DNA of 64,000 nt from Butyrivibrio sp. XPD2006 (GTDB lineage Bacteria; Bacillota; Clostridia; Lachnospirales; Lachnospiraceae), in the NCBI RefSeq assembly GCF_000420865.1, contig NZ_ATVT01000004.1, positions 62,001 to 126,000 on the forward strand, given 5' to 3'. A program made the translations under genes and the position numbers. Under the pieces are notes generated by a model. The model was given only the letters and a program-made list of their open reading frames with translations. It did no database searches and had not been told where the DNA came from. Positions 26,128-34,584 of this stretch are shown in pieces (the first letter of the stretch is position 1; every line of letters begins with the position of its first letter).

Positions 26128-26159
26128 AAAAAAATACCCACGTGAATTACACATGGGTA
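26128..26159 (-). terminator. Intrinsic terminator inside the phn leader (attenuator candidate)
   Basis: On the minus strand TACCCATGTG (26159-26150) pairs with CACGTGGGTA (26144-26135) through nine Watson-Crick pairs and one wobble, followed by seven T. It lies downstream of a strong promoter and upstream of phnD. It also ends transcription from the GH30 gene. An alternative pairing CGTGTAATT with AATTCACG could open it. Confidence 0.75.
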
Positions 26160-26184
26160 CTCCTTGCTAATTACACGACAAGCA

Positions 26185-26213
26185 ATTTTAAGTGATACAA
26201 ACCTTTTTGTCAA
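26185..26213 (-). promoter_or_regulatory. Sigma-A promoter of the phn operon
   Basis: On the minus strand TTGACA (26213-26208), exactly 17 nt, then TAAAAT (26190-26185). The start is expected near 26179, which gives a leader of about 90 nt that contains the terminator hairpin. Confidence 0.85.
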
Positions 26214-26241
26214 TGAATTCTTTAATTTATGTAATCCTGTT

Positions 26242-27585
26242 TTATTTATAATATGTCAAAGTCTGGATAGAATGCGCTTTAACAATGAGTTTTGCTGAAG
26301 ACTCTCCCTCAGCAACCGTAACTGCAGTGTCTACATCCGATTCGCTGAGCAGGATCAGTACTCTCTCTCCATCGGGATTTACAAATCCCACACTTTTAAT
26401 CCTGTCTGTGTAACAAGATGTCCAGATAAGTTTCGCGCCTTCCTTGATGTATCTTGAGAAGTGGCCTATATAATAATAAGAAAGTTTCTTCTCATAATCA
26501 TCGCCGGCCTCATTGGCCTTGATAGGTGCATCACAGTAGTTGCCCACATGATTGGGGCCGCCCTGATAATCAACCATAAGATTCCAGTCAAAGATTGCAG
26601 TTATGCCATTCTTCAGATTGCCCAGCATCTGGTGCGCGTACATCTCTGCATTGTGAATGTCACCCTCTCCGGCAAATCTTGAATACTCTACACATCCTTC
26701 GGTAAAGAAAATCTCTTTTGCCGGGAAGTGCTTCCTGATAAGGCCCAGGTTCTCGAAATGATCTCCTGTATACCAGTGAACAGCGCAGCCGAAAATATAC
26801 TTGTCGGCTCCGTCTTTGCTCATTATATCCTTAAATCTCTTGTAGCTGACTTCCTTGTTGTGATCCCAGACAAGTATTCTGGTATCTTCAAGCATTCCCG
26901 CCTTCTCAAGCGCAGGTCCCAGAAAATCTACTGCAAAATCCGCTTCCTGCTCGGCTGTATATCTGCAGGAATCCCATGTCTGTGTCGCATTGGGCTCGTT
27001 CTGTATAGAGGTAAAAGAAATCTCGAGTCCCCTCTTCTTGTACTCCTGTATGAATCTTACGAAATAGTCTGCCCACAGCTGTCTGTACTCAGGCTTAAGT
27101 TCTCCTCCGTGATTCATCTCACCGTTGGTCTTCATAAAAGGTGGTGGAGACCAGGGGGCCATCATAAGAACCAGAGGCTTTCCAAGCTCTTTTTCAGCCG
27201 CTTTTATCATAGGAATGATCTCTTTTTCATCATGCTCTATGTTAAAGCTCTCAAGGCTTTCATCACCCTCATCAATGTAGGTATAATTGCCCAGAGCAAA
27301 ATCACAGCTGTTCATATGGATACGCCCAATGTTGTATCTAAGGCCGTCTGCCCCGAATATATCGGAAATGAGTCTGCTGCGAGCCTCCTTATTAAGGCCG
27401 CTGTATGTATGCGCTGCTGCCTCAGTGAAAGCGCCACCAAATCCGCGTATTGTGGTCTCCTCTTCCTCCGGAAAAACCACCAGGGCTTTCATCTCACCGG
27501 CAGGACCTGCATCCTCTAAGGCTGTGCAGCTCCAGTACTTGCCACCGGCAAGATGGGTCTCAATTGCTGTTATATTTTTCATCAT
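26242..27585 (-). CDS. Intracellular GH30 glycosidase (glucosylceramidase-type)
   Basis: A 447-residue glycoside hydrolase of family 30. RGFGGAFTEAAAHTY and YNIGRIHMNSCDF are the N-terminal barrel strands. SIQNEPNATQTWDS holds the acid/base Glu and FFTEGCVEYS holds the nucleophile Glu. A small beta domain closes the C-terminus. No signal peptide is present, so it acts on imported beta-linked oligosaccharides, plausibly beta-glucosides. Its ATG overlaps the TGA of the LacI gene, and it is the last gene of the importer operon. Exact linkage specificity cannot be read. Confidence 0.9.
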   Translation of the reverse strand: MMKNITAIETHLAGGKYWSCTALEDAGPAGEMKALVVFPEEEETTIRGFGGAFTEAAAHTYSGLNKEARSRLISDIFGADGLRYNIGRIHMNSCDFALGNYTYIDEGDESLESFNIEHDEKEIIPMIKAAEKELGKPLVLMMAPWSPPPFMKTNGEMNHGGELKPEYRQLWADYFVRFIQEYKKRGLEISFTSIQNEPNATQTWDSCRYTAEQEADFAVDFLGPALEKAGMLEDTRILVWDHNKEVSYKRFKDIMSKDGADKYIFGCAVHWYTGDHFENLGLIRKHFPAKEIFFTEGCVEYSRFAGEGDIHNAEMYAHQMLGNLKNGITAIFDWNLMVDYQGGPNHVGNYCDAPIKANEAGDDYEKKLSYYYIGHFSRYIKEGAKLIWTSCYTDRIKSVGFVNPDGERVLILLSESDVDTAVTVAEGESSAKLIVKAHSIQTLTYYK

Positions 27586-28598
27586 AAATCCTTTGCTATT
27601 GTAGAATCGCGCGGGATTATCCTTCCGTTTAAGGTTATCAGTCTTCCTTCCTCTCCGCCTATCATACGGATCAGTTGTTCCACTGCTATGATGCCCTGTT
27701 TTTCAAAGAATGTTCTGATGGTGGTGACAGATGGGCTGACAAGTCTTGTGAGCTCAATGTCATCGCATCCCATAACGTTTACCTGCTCCGGTACCTTTAC
27801 TCCACTGTCCCTGAGTGCCTCGAGCACACCGATAGCACTAAGATCGTTAGCTGCAAAGATTGCATCCGGAAGCTCTTTTCCCGAATCGATGAACTTGGTA
27901 ACTGAGTTATACGCTGCAAGTCTCTCGAACTTACCGGGAAGAATATAATCGTCCTCAACTACAATTCCCGCGCGCTTTAAAGCTTCAAAAAATCCACTCC
28001 TACGCTCATGATTATCGTAGTTATCCTCTTCGCCTTCTATATACATGAATTTCTTATGGCCAAGCTCAAGTAAAAACTTCGCAGCCTGTTCGCCGCCGTT
28101 GCGAGAGTCAAATACTACGCTCGAAGATTTTTCTCCCACAAGGATCCTGTCAATGTACACCGTAGGAATCTGCTGATTCTTGAGGATTTCTTCCTGAGCG
28201 GGTCCGATAGCCGAATTCAGTATGATGGCCCCGTCAACTCTGTGTCCCAGTATATTGGTCATAATATGTGAAGGGTCAGAGCTTAAAAAAATCTCAAGTT
28301 CATATCCGCCTTCTACGCAGGCTCTGTAAATTGAATCAGAAAGCTCACCGTAATACGGTCCTCTTATGGCTCCAAGGAACAGTCCAAGAACGCCTGTGGC
28401 CTGTGCCTTCAGATTTCTTCCGTTGAGGTTGGGCGTATAGTTAAGTCTTCTTGCCACCTCAAGGACTCTCTCCTTGGTGTCGGGATGAAGAACATTCACA
28501 TTATTAAGGGCATTTGAAACAGTAGAGATTGATACTCCCGCTTCTCTTGCCACATCTCTTATTGTTATCTTTTTGTTAACGTTTTCCCTTTTTGCCAA
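27582..28598 (-). CDS. LacI-family transcriptional repressor
   Basis: A 338-residue regulator with N-terminal helix-turn-helix KKITIRDVAREAGVSISTVSNALNN and hinge NLNGRNLKAQATGVLG, then a periplasmic-binding-protein-like sensor domain. I use the TTG at 28598, 8 nt after AGAGG. A longer TTG frame starts inside the palindromic operator at 28654 and is unlikely to be used. It sits between the importer's binding protein and the GH30 gene. Its probable site AAAAACGTTTTT occurs just upstream and twice at the importer promoter, so it likely represses the whole operon including itself. Confidence 0.9.
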   Translation of the reverse strand: MAKRENVNKKITIRDVAREAGVSISTVSNALNNVNVLHPDTKERVLEVARRLNYTPNLNGRNLKAQATGVLGLFLGAIRGPYYGELSDSIYRACVEGGYELEIFLSSDPSHIMTNILGHRVDGAIILNSAIGPAQEEILKNQQIPTVYIDRILVGEKSSSVVFDSRNGGEQAAKFLLELGHKKFMYIEGEEDNYDNHERRSGFFEALKRAGIVVEDDYILPGKFERLAAYNSVTKFIDSGKELPDAIFAANDLSAIGVLEALRDSGVKVPEQVNVMGCDDIELTRLVSPSVTTIRTFFEKQGIIAVEQLIRMIGGEEGRLITLNGRIIPRDSTIAKDL

Positions 28599-28643
28599 GG
28601 TCTGATCCTCTTTTCCTTCATTCAATCCGCTGTTTCTGTATTC

Positions 28644-28676
28644 AGCAGAGGGCAAAAACGTTTTTCACCCTCTGCT
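28644..28676. promoter_or_regulatory. Palindromic LacI-type operator upstream of lacI
   Basis: AAAAACGTTTTT (28654-28665) has the central CpG dyad typical of LacI-family operators. It is flanked by 9-bp inverted arms AGCAGAGGG and CCCTCTGCT, giving a 33-bp palindrome. The core is identical to copies at 32811-32822 and 32932-32943. Confidence 0.75.
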
Positions 28677-28718
28677 ATTATAACATATCAAACTCAGGTC
28701 AAGAGATGATCGCCCTGA

Positions 28719-30368
28719 TTAGTTGTAGTTATACTCCTCGCAATATGCCTTCCACTGCTTGGTGTATTCTTCACGGCACTTATCAATGCCGGCCTCAGTC
28801 ATCTTATTTCTGAACTCTTCAACTGCTGCATCAACATCATCAACAAGTCCTGCCTCAAGTGGAGCGAGATACTGTCTCATTACGTTGCTGACTGCTGATC
28901 TCTCAGCACTATATGAATCATAGTTCTCTGAGAATCCATCATAGATGTTTACGTTAGGGAACTTTGTCTTTTCACCAAGAGCTGCGTACTTGTCAAACAT
29001 CTCCTGAAGCTTAACGTCTGTCTTCTGAGGAAGTTTTGTATCGCCGTTACGAAGGTTCCATGTGTTGAATCCCTCATAAGGGAATGTAGCTGTCTCGCCT
29101 GCTTCTTCCTGAAGGTTCTTGTAGATACCGTCAGCCACGTCATAGTGTGTTCCCTTGATACCGTACTGAACGATAGAGTTGATCTCGTCATCGCAGAGCA
29201 TTGCCTGAAGTACAAGAAGTGCTCTCTCAGGATCCTTGCAGCCTCTTACGATAGCTGTTCCGTTCTGTGTTGCGTGTCCGGGATAGATAACTCCGTTTGT
29301 CTCGCCGTATGCTACATAAGCTGACTCCCAGCCCTGCCCTGCATTCTCAAAATCAGCGATAGCTGTGATCTGCTTGTTAGGGTTCTGACCTGCAACTTCT
29401 GCTACACAAAGACCGTTCTTGTATGCATCAGAGTTGTTTGTATCAGAAAGTGCACTCTTACTCCAGAATCCAAGATCTGCCCACTTCTTCATGAGCTTCA
29501 TATCATCTACGAAATCATCTGAGTACCAGTAGTCATAAACATCTGAAGGTGTGTCATAGTTTGCTGCAAGACCATAATCAAGACCATTGTTAGCAACCCA
29601 GTTGTACTTGAAGTTAAGTGCCCATGCTGCATCGAAACCGGTCTTAAGACCCTGGCTCTCTTCTGTTGTTACTGTAAGAAGTCCCTGGCCCGGCTCATTC
29701 TCCTTGATTCCAAGAAGGTATGCCTCGAGGTTCTCAAGTGAATCAGGTACAGGAAGATCATACTTTGCTCTGAGGTCCTCTCTGTACTTAACACCGTTGC
29801 ATACGTACTCAGCCCATGTGTTTGGAACTGCATAGATCTTGCCACCAACTCTGCACATGTTGAGGTTTGCATCACCTACAAGTGCCTTGAGATCAGGTGC
29901 TACTGTGTCGAGCATATCATCGAGCTCTTCGAAAGCACCGCTGCTTGCAAGCTGGCCATAGTTGAGCCAGTTAGCGATGTAGATAAGATCAGCGCTCTGA
30001 GCTGTGATCTCGTTAGCATACTTCTGCTGGAAATCTGTCCATGTTGAGAACTGCATGTCAACTGTTGCATTGCACTTCTCAAGGAGCTTCTCGTTGAGAG
30101 CTGCCTCTACAAGCTCCTCATCCTGTGGTGCATCACCCATTACATAGAATACGAGATCAACCTGCTGTGACAGGTCAAGCTCTGCAGGCTCAGCTGCAGG
30201 TGCTTCTGCCTCTGTAGCCTCTGCTGTAGCCTCAGCTGCAGGAATTTCTGTAACACCCTGCTCTTCAAGCTGATCAGCAGCTGACTGTGTTCCGGCTCCG
30301 CCACAACCTGTGATCACGCCGGCAACCATTGCCATTGATAACAATGTTGCTAAAACTTTCTTTTTCAT
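28719..30368 (-). CDS. Solute-binding lipoprotein of the GH30-linked sugar importer
   Basis: A 549-residue lipoprotein with lipobox ITGC (19-22) and an Ala/Glu-rich linker to about residue 60. The mature protein resembles LplA/YtcQ-type oligosaccharide-binding proteins (VDLVFYVMGDAPQDEELV, FSTWTDFQQKYANEI) with a C-terminal helical segment EEYTKQWKAYCEEYN. AAGGAGG precedes the ATG. It follows its two permeases and precedes lacI, so this importer has the order permease-permease-binding protein. The ATPase is probably the shared MsmK. Confidence 0.9.
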   Translation of the reverse strand: MKKKVLATLLSMAMVAGVITGCGGAGTQSAADQLEEQGVTEIPAAEATAEATEAEAPAAEPAELDLSQQVDLVFYVMGDAPQDEELVEAALNEKLLEKCNATVDMQFSTWTDFQQKYANEITAQSADLIYIANWLNYGQLASSGAFEELDDMLDTVAPDLKALVGDANLNMCRVGGKIYAVPNTWAEYVCNGVKYREDLRAKYDLPVPDSLENLEAYLLGIKENEPGQGLLTVTTEESQGLKTGFDAAWALNFKYNWVANNGLDYGLAANYDTPSDVYDYWYSDDFVDDMKLMKKWADLGFWSKSALSDTNNSDAYKNGLCVAEVAGQNPNKQITAIADFENAGQGWESAYVAYGETNGVIYPGHATQNGTAIVRGCKDPERALLVLQAMLCDDEINSIVQYGIKGTHYDVADGIYKNLQEEAGETATFPYEGFNTWNLRNGDTKLPQKTDVKLQEMFDKYAALGEKTKFPNVNIYDGFSENYDSYSAERSAVSNVMRQYLAPLEAGLVDDVDAAVEEFRNKMTEAGIDKCREEYTKQWKAYCEEYNYN

Positions 30369-30410
30369 ATTTGCCTCCTTTTAATATATAAATTTACTTT
30401 TTTACTTCTC

Positions 30411-31337
30411 TCAGCCTTTTACCGCGCCTACTGTAATTCCTGAAACGAAGAATTTCTGTACGAAGGGGTAAAACAAAAGTACAGGTCCTGTTGCTACCAC
30501 CGCCATTGCCAGCTTAACCGACTCTGTAGGAAGGTCTGCTGTCTTCATGCTGACGTTGGATGCCATCTGCTTCATGGCTGTTGTGGCATTGAGCAGATCA
30601 TAAAGGTAGAACTGCAGCTGCCAGGTGGAAGAGTTGGTACTGAACATTGAAGATCTGTACCAGTCATTCCAATAGCCAAGAGCCAGGAAAAGACCTACTG
30701 TAGCAAGTCCGGGTTTAAGCACCGGAAGTACTATCCTGAAGAAGATTGTGAAATGTCCAGCTCCGTCAATCTTGGCTGACTCTGTGATGGCATCTGGAAC
30801 GGCTCCCACAATAAAGGTTCTCATAAGGATTACCAGGAACGGACTCATCAGAGCCGGGAACCAGATAGCCAGTGTTGAACCCTTAAGCCCAAGTACATTG
30901 GCATACATAAGATACCAGGGGATCATTCCTCCTCCGAAGATGCTGGTGAAGTAAATAAGGAATGACACTGTATTTCTGTACTTAAACTCTTTTCTTGAAA
31001 TAACATAGCCCGTCAGGGTTATCATCATAAGTCCGAGGCCGGTACCAACAACCGTGTAGTAGATGGTCATCTTATAGGCCTGAAGGATGTCCTTGGGAGA
31101 CTTGAAAATCGTCTGATAAGCAGACCATGTGAAGTCCCTTGGAAGAAGTGAATATCCCTGTGTAAGTATCGTTGCGTTATCCGTAAAGGAACCCGAAACG
31201 ATGATAATGAAAGGCAGCACGCATACAATTGATCCTATTACAAGGAGAGTATATGCAATGGCCTCAAAAACCTTGGTGCCTGTAGACTTCTTTATGGTCT
31301 TTGGCGCTGAAGGCTCATAGTCTAAATCTTTTGCCAT
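30411..31337 (-). CDS. Sugar ABC transporter permease, AraQ/LplC-type
   Basis: A 308-residue permease with six predicted helices. The EAA loop reads ESAKIDGAGHFTIFFRIVLPVLKP. The N-terminus LDYEPSAPKTIKKSTG is cytoplasmic and the C-terminus VQKFFVSGITVGAVKG is the family signature end. It pairs with the LplB-type permease 14 nt upstream. AAGGAG precedes the ATG. Confidence 0.9.
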   Translation of the reverse strand: MAKDLDYEPSAPKTIKKSTGTKVFEAIAYTLLVIGSIVCVLPFIIIVSGSFTDNATILTQGYSLLPRDFTWSAYQTIFKSPKDILQAYKMTIYYTVVGTGLGLMMITLTGYVISRKEFKYRNTVSFLIYFTSIFGGGMIPWYLMYANVLGLKGSTLAIWFPALMSPFLVILMRTFIVGAVPDAITESAKIDGAGHFTIFFRIVLPVLKPGLATVGLFLALGYWNDWYRSSMFSTNSSTWQLQFYLYDLLNATTAMKQMASNVSMKTADLPTESVKLAMAVVATGPVLLFYPFVQKFFVSGITVGAVKG

Positions 31338-31351
31338 TTTGTGCTCCTTTC

Positions 31352-32779
31352 TCAGAATAATGCGTATTCCGGATTTCTCTTTTTAACAACATAGTTCACA
31401 AGTACGATGATCAGGAATCCGAACAGGGACTGGTAAAGACCTGCTGCCGTTCCAAGTCCTATTGAAAGAGGCTGTGTCATTGTAATTCTGTAAACGTAGG
31501 TGTCAAAGATATCCGTTGCATTGAACAGTACGCCGTTGTTACCGATGAGCTGATAGAACAGCTCGAACTGTCCCTTCATGATGCTTCCAAGTGCATACAG
31601 CAGAAGGATGATGAAGGTGGGCTTGATATGGGGCAAGGTAATGTACCATATCTGCTGAAGTTCATTTGCTCCGTCAACTCTGGCTGCCTCGTAAATCTCA
31701 TTGTCAATGCCCATGATGGTTGCAAGGTATACAACCATTCCATATCCGATGTTCTTCCAGAGATAGAAGAATGTGATCAGGAAAGGCCAGTAGGACGGAT
31801 TGTTGTAGAAGTCAATCCTCTCTCCTCCCATAGAAGTAACCAGGTTGTTGATAAGACCGTACTGATATTCAAATACGTTGTACACAATAACCTTCAGGAT
31901 AACGAAGGATACGAAGTATGGCATGAACATCAGGGTCTGTGAAGTCTTTTTAAACCACTTCACTGTTACTCTGCTGACCAGAATGGCAAATATTATCTGA
32001 AGAATATTGCCGACACCGATGAACACAACGTTATAGAGCACCGTATTCTTGGTGAGTCTGAACAGGTCAGCTTTGATCAGGAACTCGAAGTTCTTAAATC
32101 CTGTAAACGGAGAGGACCAGAGTCCGTCTCTGAAGTTGAAGGATGTGAATGCAAAGTACACACCAAGCATTGGCAGGTAGTTGTTGATCATGAAATACAC
32201 AAAGGTCGGTATCAACATAACAAACAGTACCCAGTTTCTTTTAAGCTCAACCAAAAGTCCGTGTTCTCTGTATTTCTCCCTCTCCTTTTTCTCCAGTATC
32301 TTGATGTAGATGTAGGACAAAAGAGATATCACCAGCGAAATTATTACTGCTGCACCGGGAACAAATCCGGTGGTTCCGAAGCGGCTGTTTGAAAAAACTA
32401 TAAAAACGATTGTTGCAAGTGCAGTCAGAAACTGAAACAGGAATGCACATTTACCTGCTGCCAGAAGGCCAAGCTCTCCTTTTCCCTTCTTAAGGCCGAA
32501 GATAGTTCGGATGATAAATGCTGCGTTGAAGTAGATAGCTGCTGCTGCAAGTATTAGCAGGACCATTGCGAACAGTCCCAAAACTCCCTGATTTGCATAC
32601 TGGACGAAGGAGAGCAGATTGTACAGGTTGTATCCTGTTAGCAGATCTGCAGCCATGTCCTTGGTAACACCTATTCTCGAAAACAGATCCACCAGGTTCA
32701 CGACCCTTATCCAGTTGAAAAATGGGAGTAACAGGATCAGACAAACTGCGCTGATCCCGCAAATCCATTTTTTCCTCAT
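31352..32779 (-). CDS. Sugar ABC transporter permease, LplB-type, with extra N-terminal membrane domain
   Basis: A 475-residue protein; the ATG at 32779 has GGGAGG 4 nt upstream, better than the TTG 12 nt before it. Residues about 185-475 are a normal CUT1 permease with EAA loop YEAARVDGANELQQIWYITLPHIKP. Residues 1-175 add about four further membrane segments, ending in the charged linker ILEKKEREKYREHG. Ordinary LplB proteins are near 300 residues. The extension's role is unknown; it may contact a sensor or the ATPase. First gene of the importer operon. Confidence 0.88.
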   Translation of the reverse strand: MRKKWICGISAVCLILLLPFFNWIRVVNLVDLFSRIGVTKDMAADLLTGYNLYNLLSFVQYANQGVLGLFAMVLLILAAAAIYFNAAFIIRTIFGLKKGKGELGLLAAGKCAFLFQFLTALATIVFIVFSNSRFGTTGFVPGAAVIISLVISLLSYIYIKILEKKEREKYREHGLLVELKRNWVLFVMLIPTFVYFMINNYLPMLGVYFAFTSFNFRDGLWSSPFTGFKNFEFLIKADLFRLTKNTVLYNVVFIGVGNILQIIFAILVSRVTVKWFKKTSQTLMFMPYFVSFVILKVIVYNVFEYQYGLINNLVTSMGGERIDFYNNPSYWPFLITFFYLWKNIGYGMVVYLATIMGIDNEIYEAARVDGANELQQIWYITLPHIKPTFIILLLYALGSIMKGQFELFYQLIGNNGVLFNATDIFDTYVYRITMTQPLSIGLGTAAGLYQSLFGFLIIVLVNYVVKKRNPEYALF

Positions 32780-32810
32780 AAAACCTCCCAAAAGCGCTTG
32801 AAGCCATAAT

Positions 32811-32822
32811 AAAAACGTTTTT
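32811..32822. promoter_or_regulatory. LacI-type operator, proximal
   Basis: Perfect palindrome AAAAACGTTTTT just downstream of the importer promoter, near +11 to +22, a position that blocks transcription when bound. A second dyad AAGCGCTT (32792-32799) between it and the ribosome site resembles the core of a catabolite-control site. Confidence 0.75.
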
Positions 32823-32839
32823 ACTTATTTGATATCCGT

Positions 32840-32868
32840 AGTCTAGCATTTTGTAGCTATGTTGACAA
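32840..32868 (-). promoter_or_regulatory. Promoter of the GH30-linked importer operon
   Basis: On the minus strand TTGTCA (32868-32863), 17 nt, then TAGACT (32845-32840). It is flanked on both sides by AAAAACGTTTTT sites. Confidence 0.6.
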
Positions 32869-32931
32869 TATACTTGGTGTATTTTTGTATAATTACGACA
32901 ATTGGAGCAATGAAATTTCTACTGTTTCCAC

Positions 32932-32943
32932 AAAAACGTTTTT
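32932..32943. promoter_or_regulatory. LacI-type operator, distal
   Basis: A second AAAAACGTTTTT, centred 121 bp from the proximal site and about 105 bp upstream of the expected transcription start. The pair could support a repression loop. Confidence 0.7.
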
Positions 32944-32956
32944 ATTCATGTGCAAA

Positions 32957-32993
32957 TAAAAAGCTCAAGGAACTTTAATGTTCCATGAGCTTT
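32957..32993 (-). terminator. Terminator overlapping the end of rpe
   Basis: On the minus strand the 14-nt arms AAAGCTCATGGAAC (32993-32980) and GTTCCTTGAGCTTT (32973-32960) pair with one mismatch and lead into TTTATTTG. The arm encodes the last rpe codons and the stop TAA (32977-32975) sits in the loop. Confidence 0.85.
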
Positions 32994-33628
32994 AATAAAT
33001 CTTTGGTATTCTGCGAAGCATCACCTCTGTATACTGTGGATCCCGCAACGATAACATTGGCTCCGGCAGCGATAACGCTCTGAATATTCTCTTTGGTGAT
33101 TCCGCCGTCCACCTGGACATCAGTTTCAAGTCCTCTTTCTGTGAGCATAGCTCTTACAGCTTTTATTCTCTCATAGCTGGCTTCAATAAAGGGCTGTCCT
33201 CCGAATCCAGGTTCAACTGTCATGACAAGTATCATGTCAACTTTGTCCAGATACGGGATAAGCTCCTCAACTGCTGTTCCGGGTTTGATTGAAATTCCGG
33301 CCTTTTTGCCAAAAGAATGTATCTCATCAATTACAGCCTGCACATCAGGTGCAGCCTCAAGATGGAACGTAATTATATCTGCTCCTATCTCTGCAAACTC
33401 CTTTATGTATCTGATGGGATCCACGATCATGAGATGCACGTCAAACACCTTGTTTGTCGCACTCCTTATGCTCTTTATCAGTGGCATTCCAAAGGAAATG
33501 GATGGCACAAAACTGCCATCCATAACATCAATGTGAATATACTGGGCACCGGCAGTATCTACATCGATAATCTGCTGGCCCAGGTTTTTAAAATCTGCTG
33601 CTAAAATTGAAGGACTTAAAATGTTCAT
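32975..33628 (-). CDS. rpe: Ribulose-phosphate 3-epimerase
   Basis: A 217-residue TIM-barrel epimerase that interconverts ribulose-5-phosphate and xylulose-5-phosphate. LSPSILAADF, HIDVMDGSFVPSISFG, HLMI, MTVEPGFGGQPF and VDGGI are the conserved metal and phosphate blocks. I use the ATG at 33628 that overlaps the TGA of the transketolase gene. Last gene of the arabinose operon, where it supplies one of the two transketolase substrates. Confidence 0.95.
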   Translation of the reverse strand: MNILSPSILAADFKNLGQQIIDVDTAGAQYIHIDVMDGSFVPSISFGMPLIKSIRSATNKVFDVHLMIVDPIRYIKEFAEIGADIITFHLEAAPDVQAVIDEIHSFGKKAGISIKPGTAVEELIPYLDKVDMILVMTVEPGFGGQPFIEASYERIKAVRAMLTERGLETDVQVDGGITKENIQSVIAAGANVIVAGSTVYRGDASQNTKDLLKLMEH

Positions 33629-34569
33629 CAACCAAGAAATTCCTTTACTGATGCGTAAACACCATCGCCGTCAAGACCGTACTTCTTAACAAGGTCTGCT
33701 GCAGATCCGGACTCACCGTACTTATCCTGCATACCGATCTTCTTAACAACAGTAGGGCACTCCTCTGAAAGCACATCACAAACTGCGCTTCCGAGACCAC
33801 CGATTACAGAGTGCTCCTCAACAGTAACTACCTTGCCTGTCTTCTTGGCAGTAGCTACAACAAGCTCTCTGTCGATAGGCTTGATGGTGCAAATGTTAAC
33901 AACCTCTGCACTGATTCCGTCAGCAGCAAGCTTCTCTGCTGCCTCAAGTGCAGATCCAACTCCGATTCCAGTAGCAATTATACTTACATCTGTGCCTTCG
34001 CGCAATACTGTTCCCTTGCCGAGCTCAAATTTGTAATCAGGTCTGTCATTAACAACAGGGCAAGCAGCACGTCCGAATCTGATGTAAACAGGGCCCTCGT
34101 GCTCAGCTGCTGCTCTTACACATGCTCTTGCCTCGATATCATCTGCAGGGCACATAACAACCATTCCGGGGATTGTTCTCATAAGAGCAAGATCCTCATT
34201 ACACTGATGGCTGGCTCCGTCCTCACCTACTGTGATTCCGGCATGTGTTCCACCGATCTTAACATTGAGATGTGGATATCCGATTGAGTTACGAACCTGC
34301 TCGAAAGCACGTCCTGTAGCAAACATAGCAAATGTACTTACAAAAGGAATCTTGCCTGTTGTTGCAAGTCCTGCTGCAATTCCCATCATGTTGCACTCTG
34401 CGATACCACAGTCAATGTGACGATCAGGGAACTCCTTCTTGAACCATCCGGTTCTTGTTGCTGCTGCAAGGTCTGCGTCAAGTACTACTACCTTGTCATT
34501 AACCTTTGCAAGCTCTATAAGTTCTTTTCCATAGCTGTCTCTTGTAGCTATCTTCTTAACTTCACTCAT
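33628..34569 (-). CDS. tktB: Transketolase, C-terminal subunit
   Basis: A 313-residue protein that carries the pyrimidine-binding and C-terminal domains of transketolase. Motifs: the catalytic-type Glu in DCGIAECNMMGIAAG, SFAMFATGRAFEQVRNSI, and the C-terminal VVTVEEHSVIGGLGSAVCDVL. Firmicutes often split the enzyme into two genes; the other half is directly upstream (15-nt gap). Together they move two-carbon units in the non-oxidative pentose phosphate pathway. GGAGG precedes the ATG. Confidence 0.93.
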   Translation of the reverse strand: MSEVKKIATRDSYGKELIELAKVNDKVVVLDADLAAATRTGWFKKEFPDRHIDCGIAECNMMGIAAGLATTGKIPFVSTFAMFATGRAFEQVRNSIGYPHLNVKIGGTHAGITVGEDGASHQCNEDLALMRTIPGMVVMCPADDIEARACVRAAAEHEGPVYIRFGRAACPVVNDRPDYKFELGKGTVLREGTDVSIIATGIGVGSALEAAEKLAADGISAEVVNICTIKPIDRELVVATAKKTGKVVTVEEHSVIGGLGSAVCDVLSEECPTVVKKIGMQDKYGESGSAADLVKKYGLDGDGVYASVKEFLG

Positions 34570-34584
34570 GCTTCAACCTCCTTC

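Noticed and set aside
26728-27519. A 263-codon open frame antisense to the GH30 gene
   Set aside because: It lies wholly inside a gene with clear catalytic motifs, has no recognisable domain and no ribosome site.
28599-28655. Longer LacI start (TTG at 28655)
   Set aside because: It begins inside the palindromic operator and adds 19 residues not seen in the family; the TTG at 28598 has a better ribosome site.
32862-32893. TTGACA and TATAAT on the plus strand between rpe and the importer
   Set aside because: The spacer is 20 nt, too long for sigma-A, and no plus-strand gene follows.
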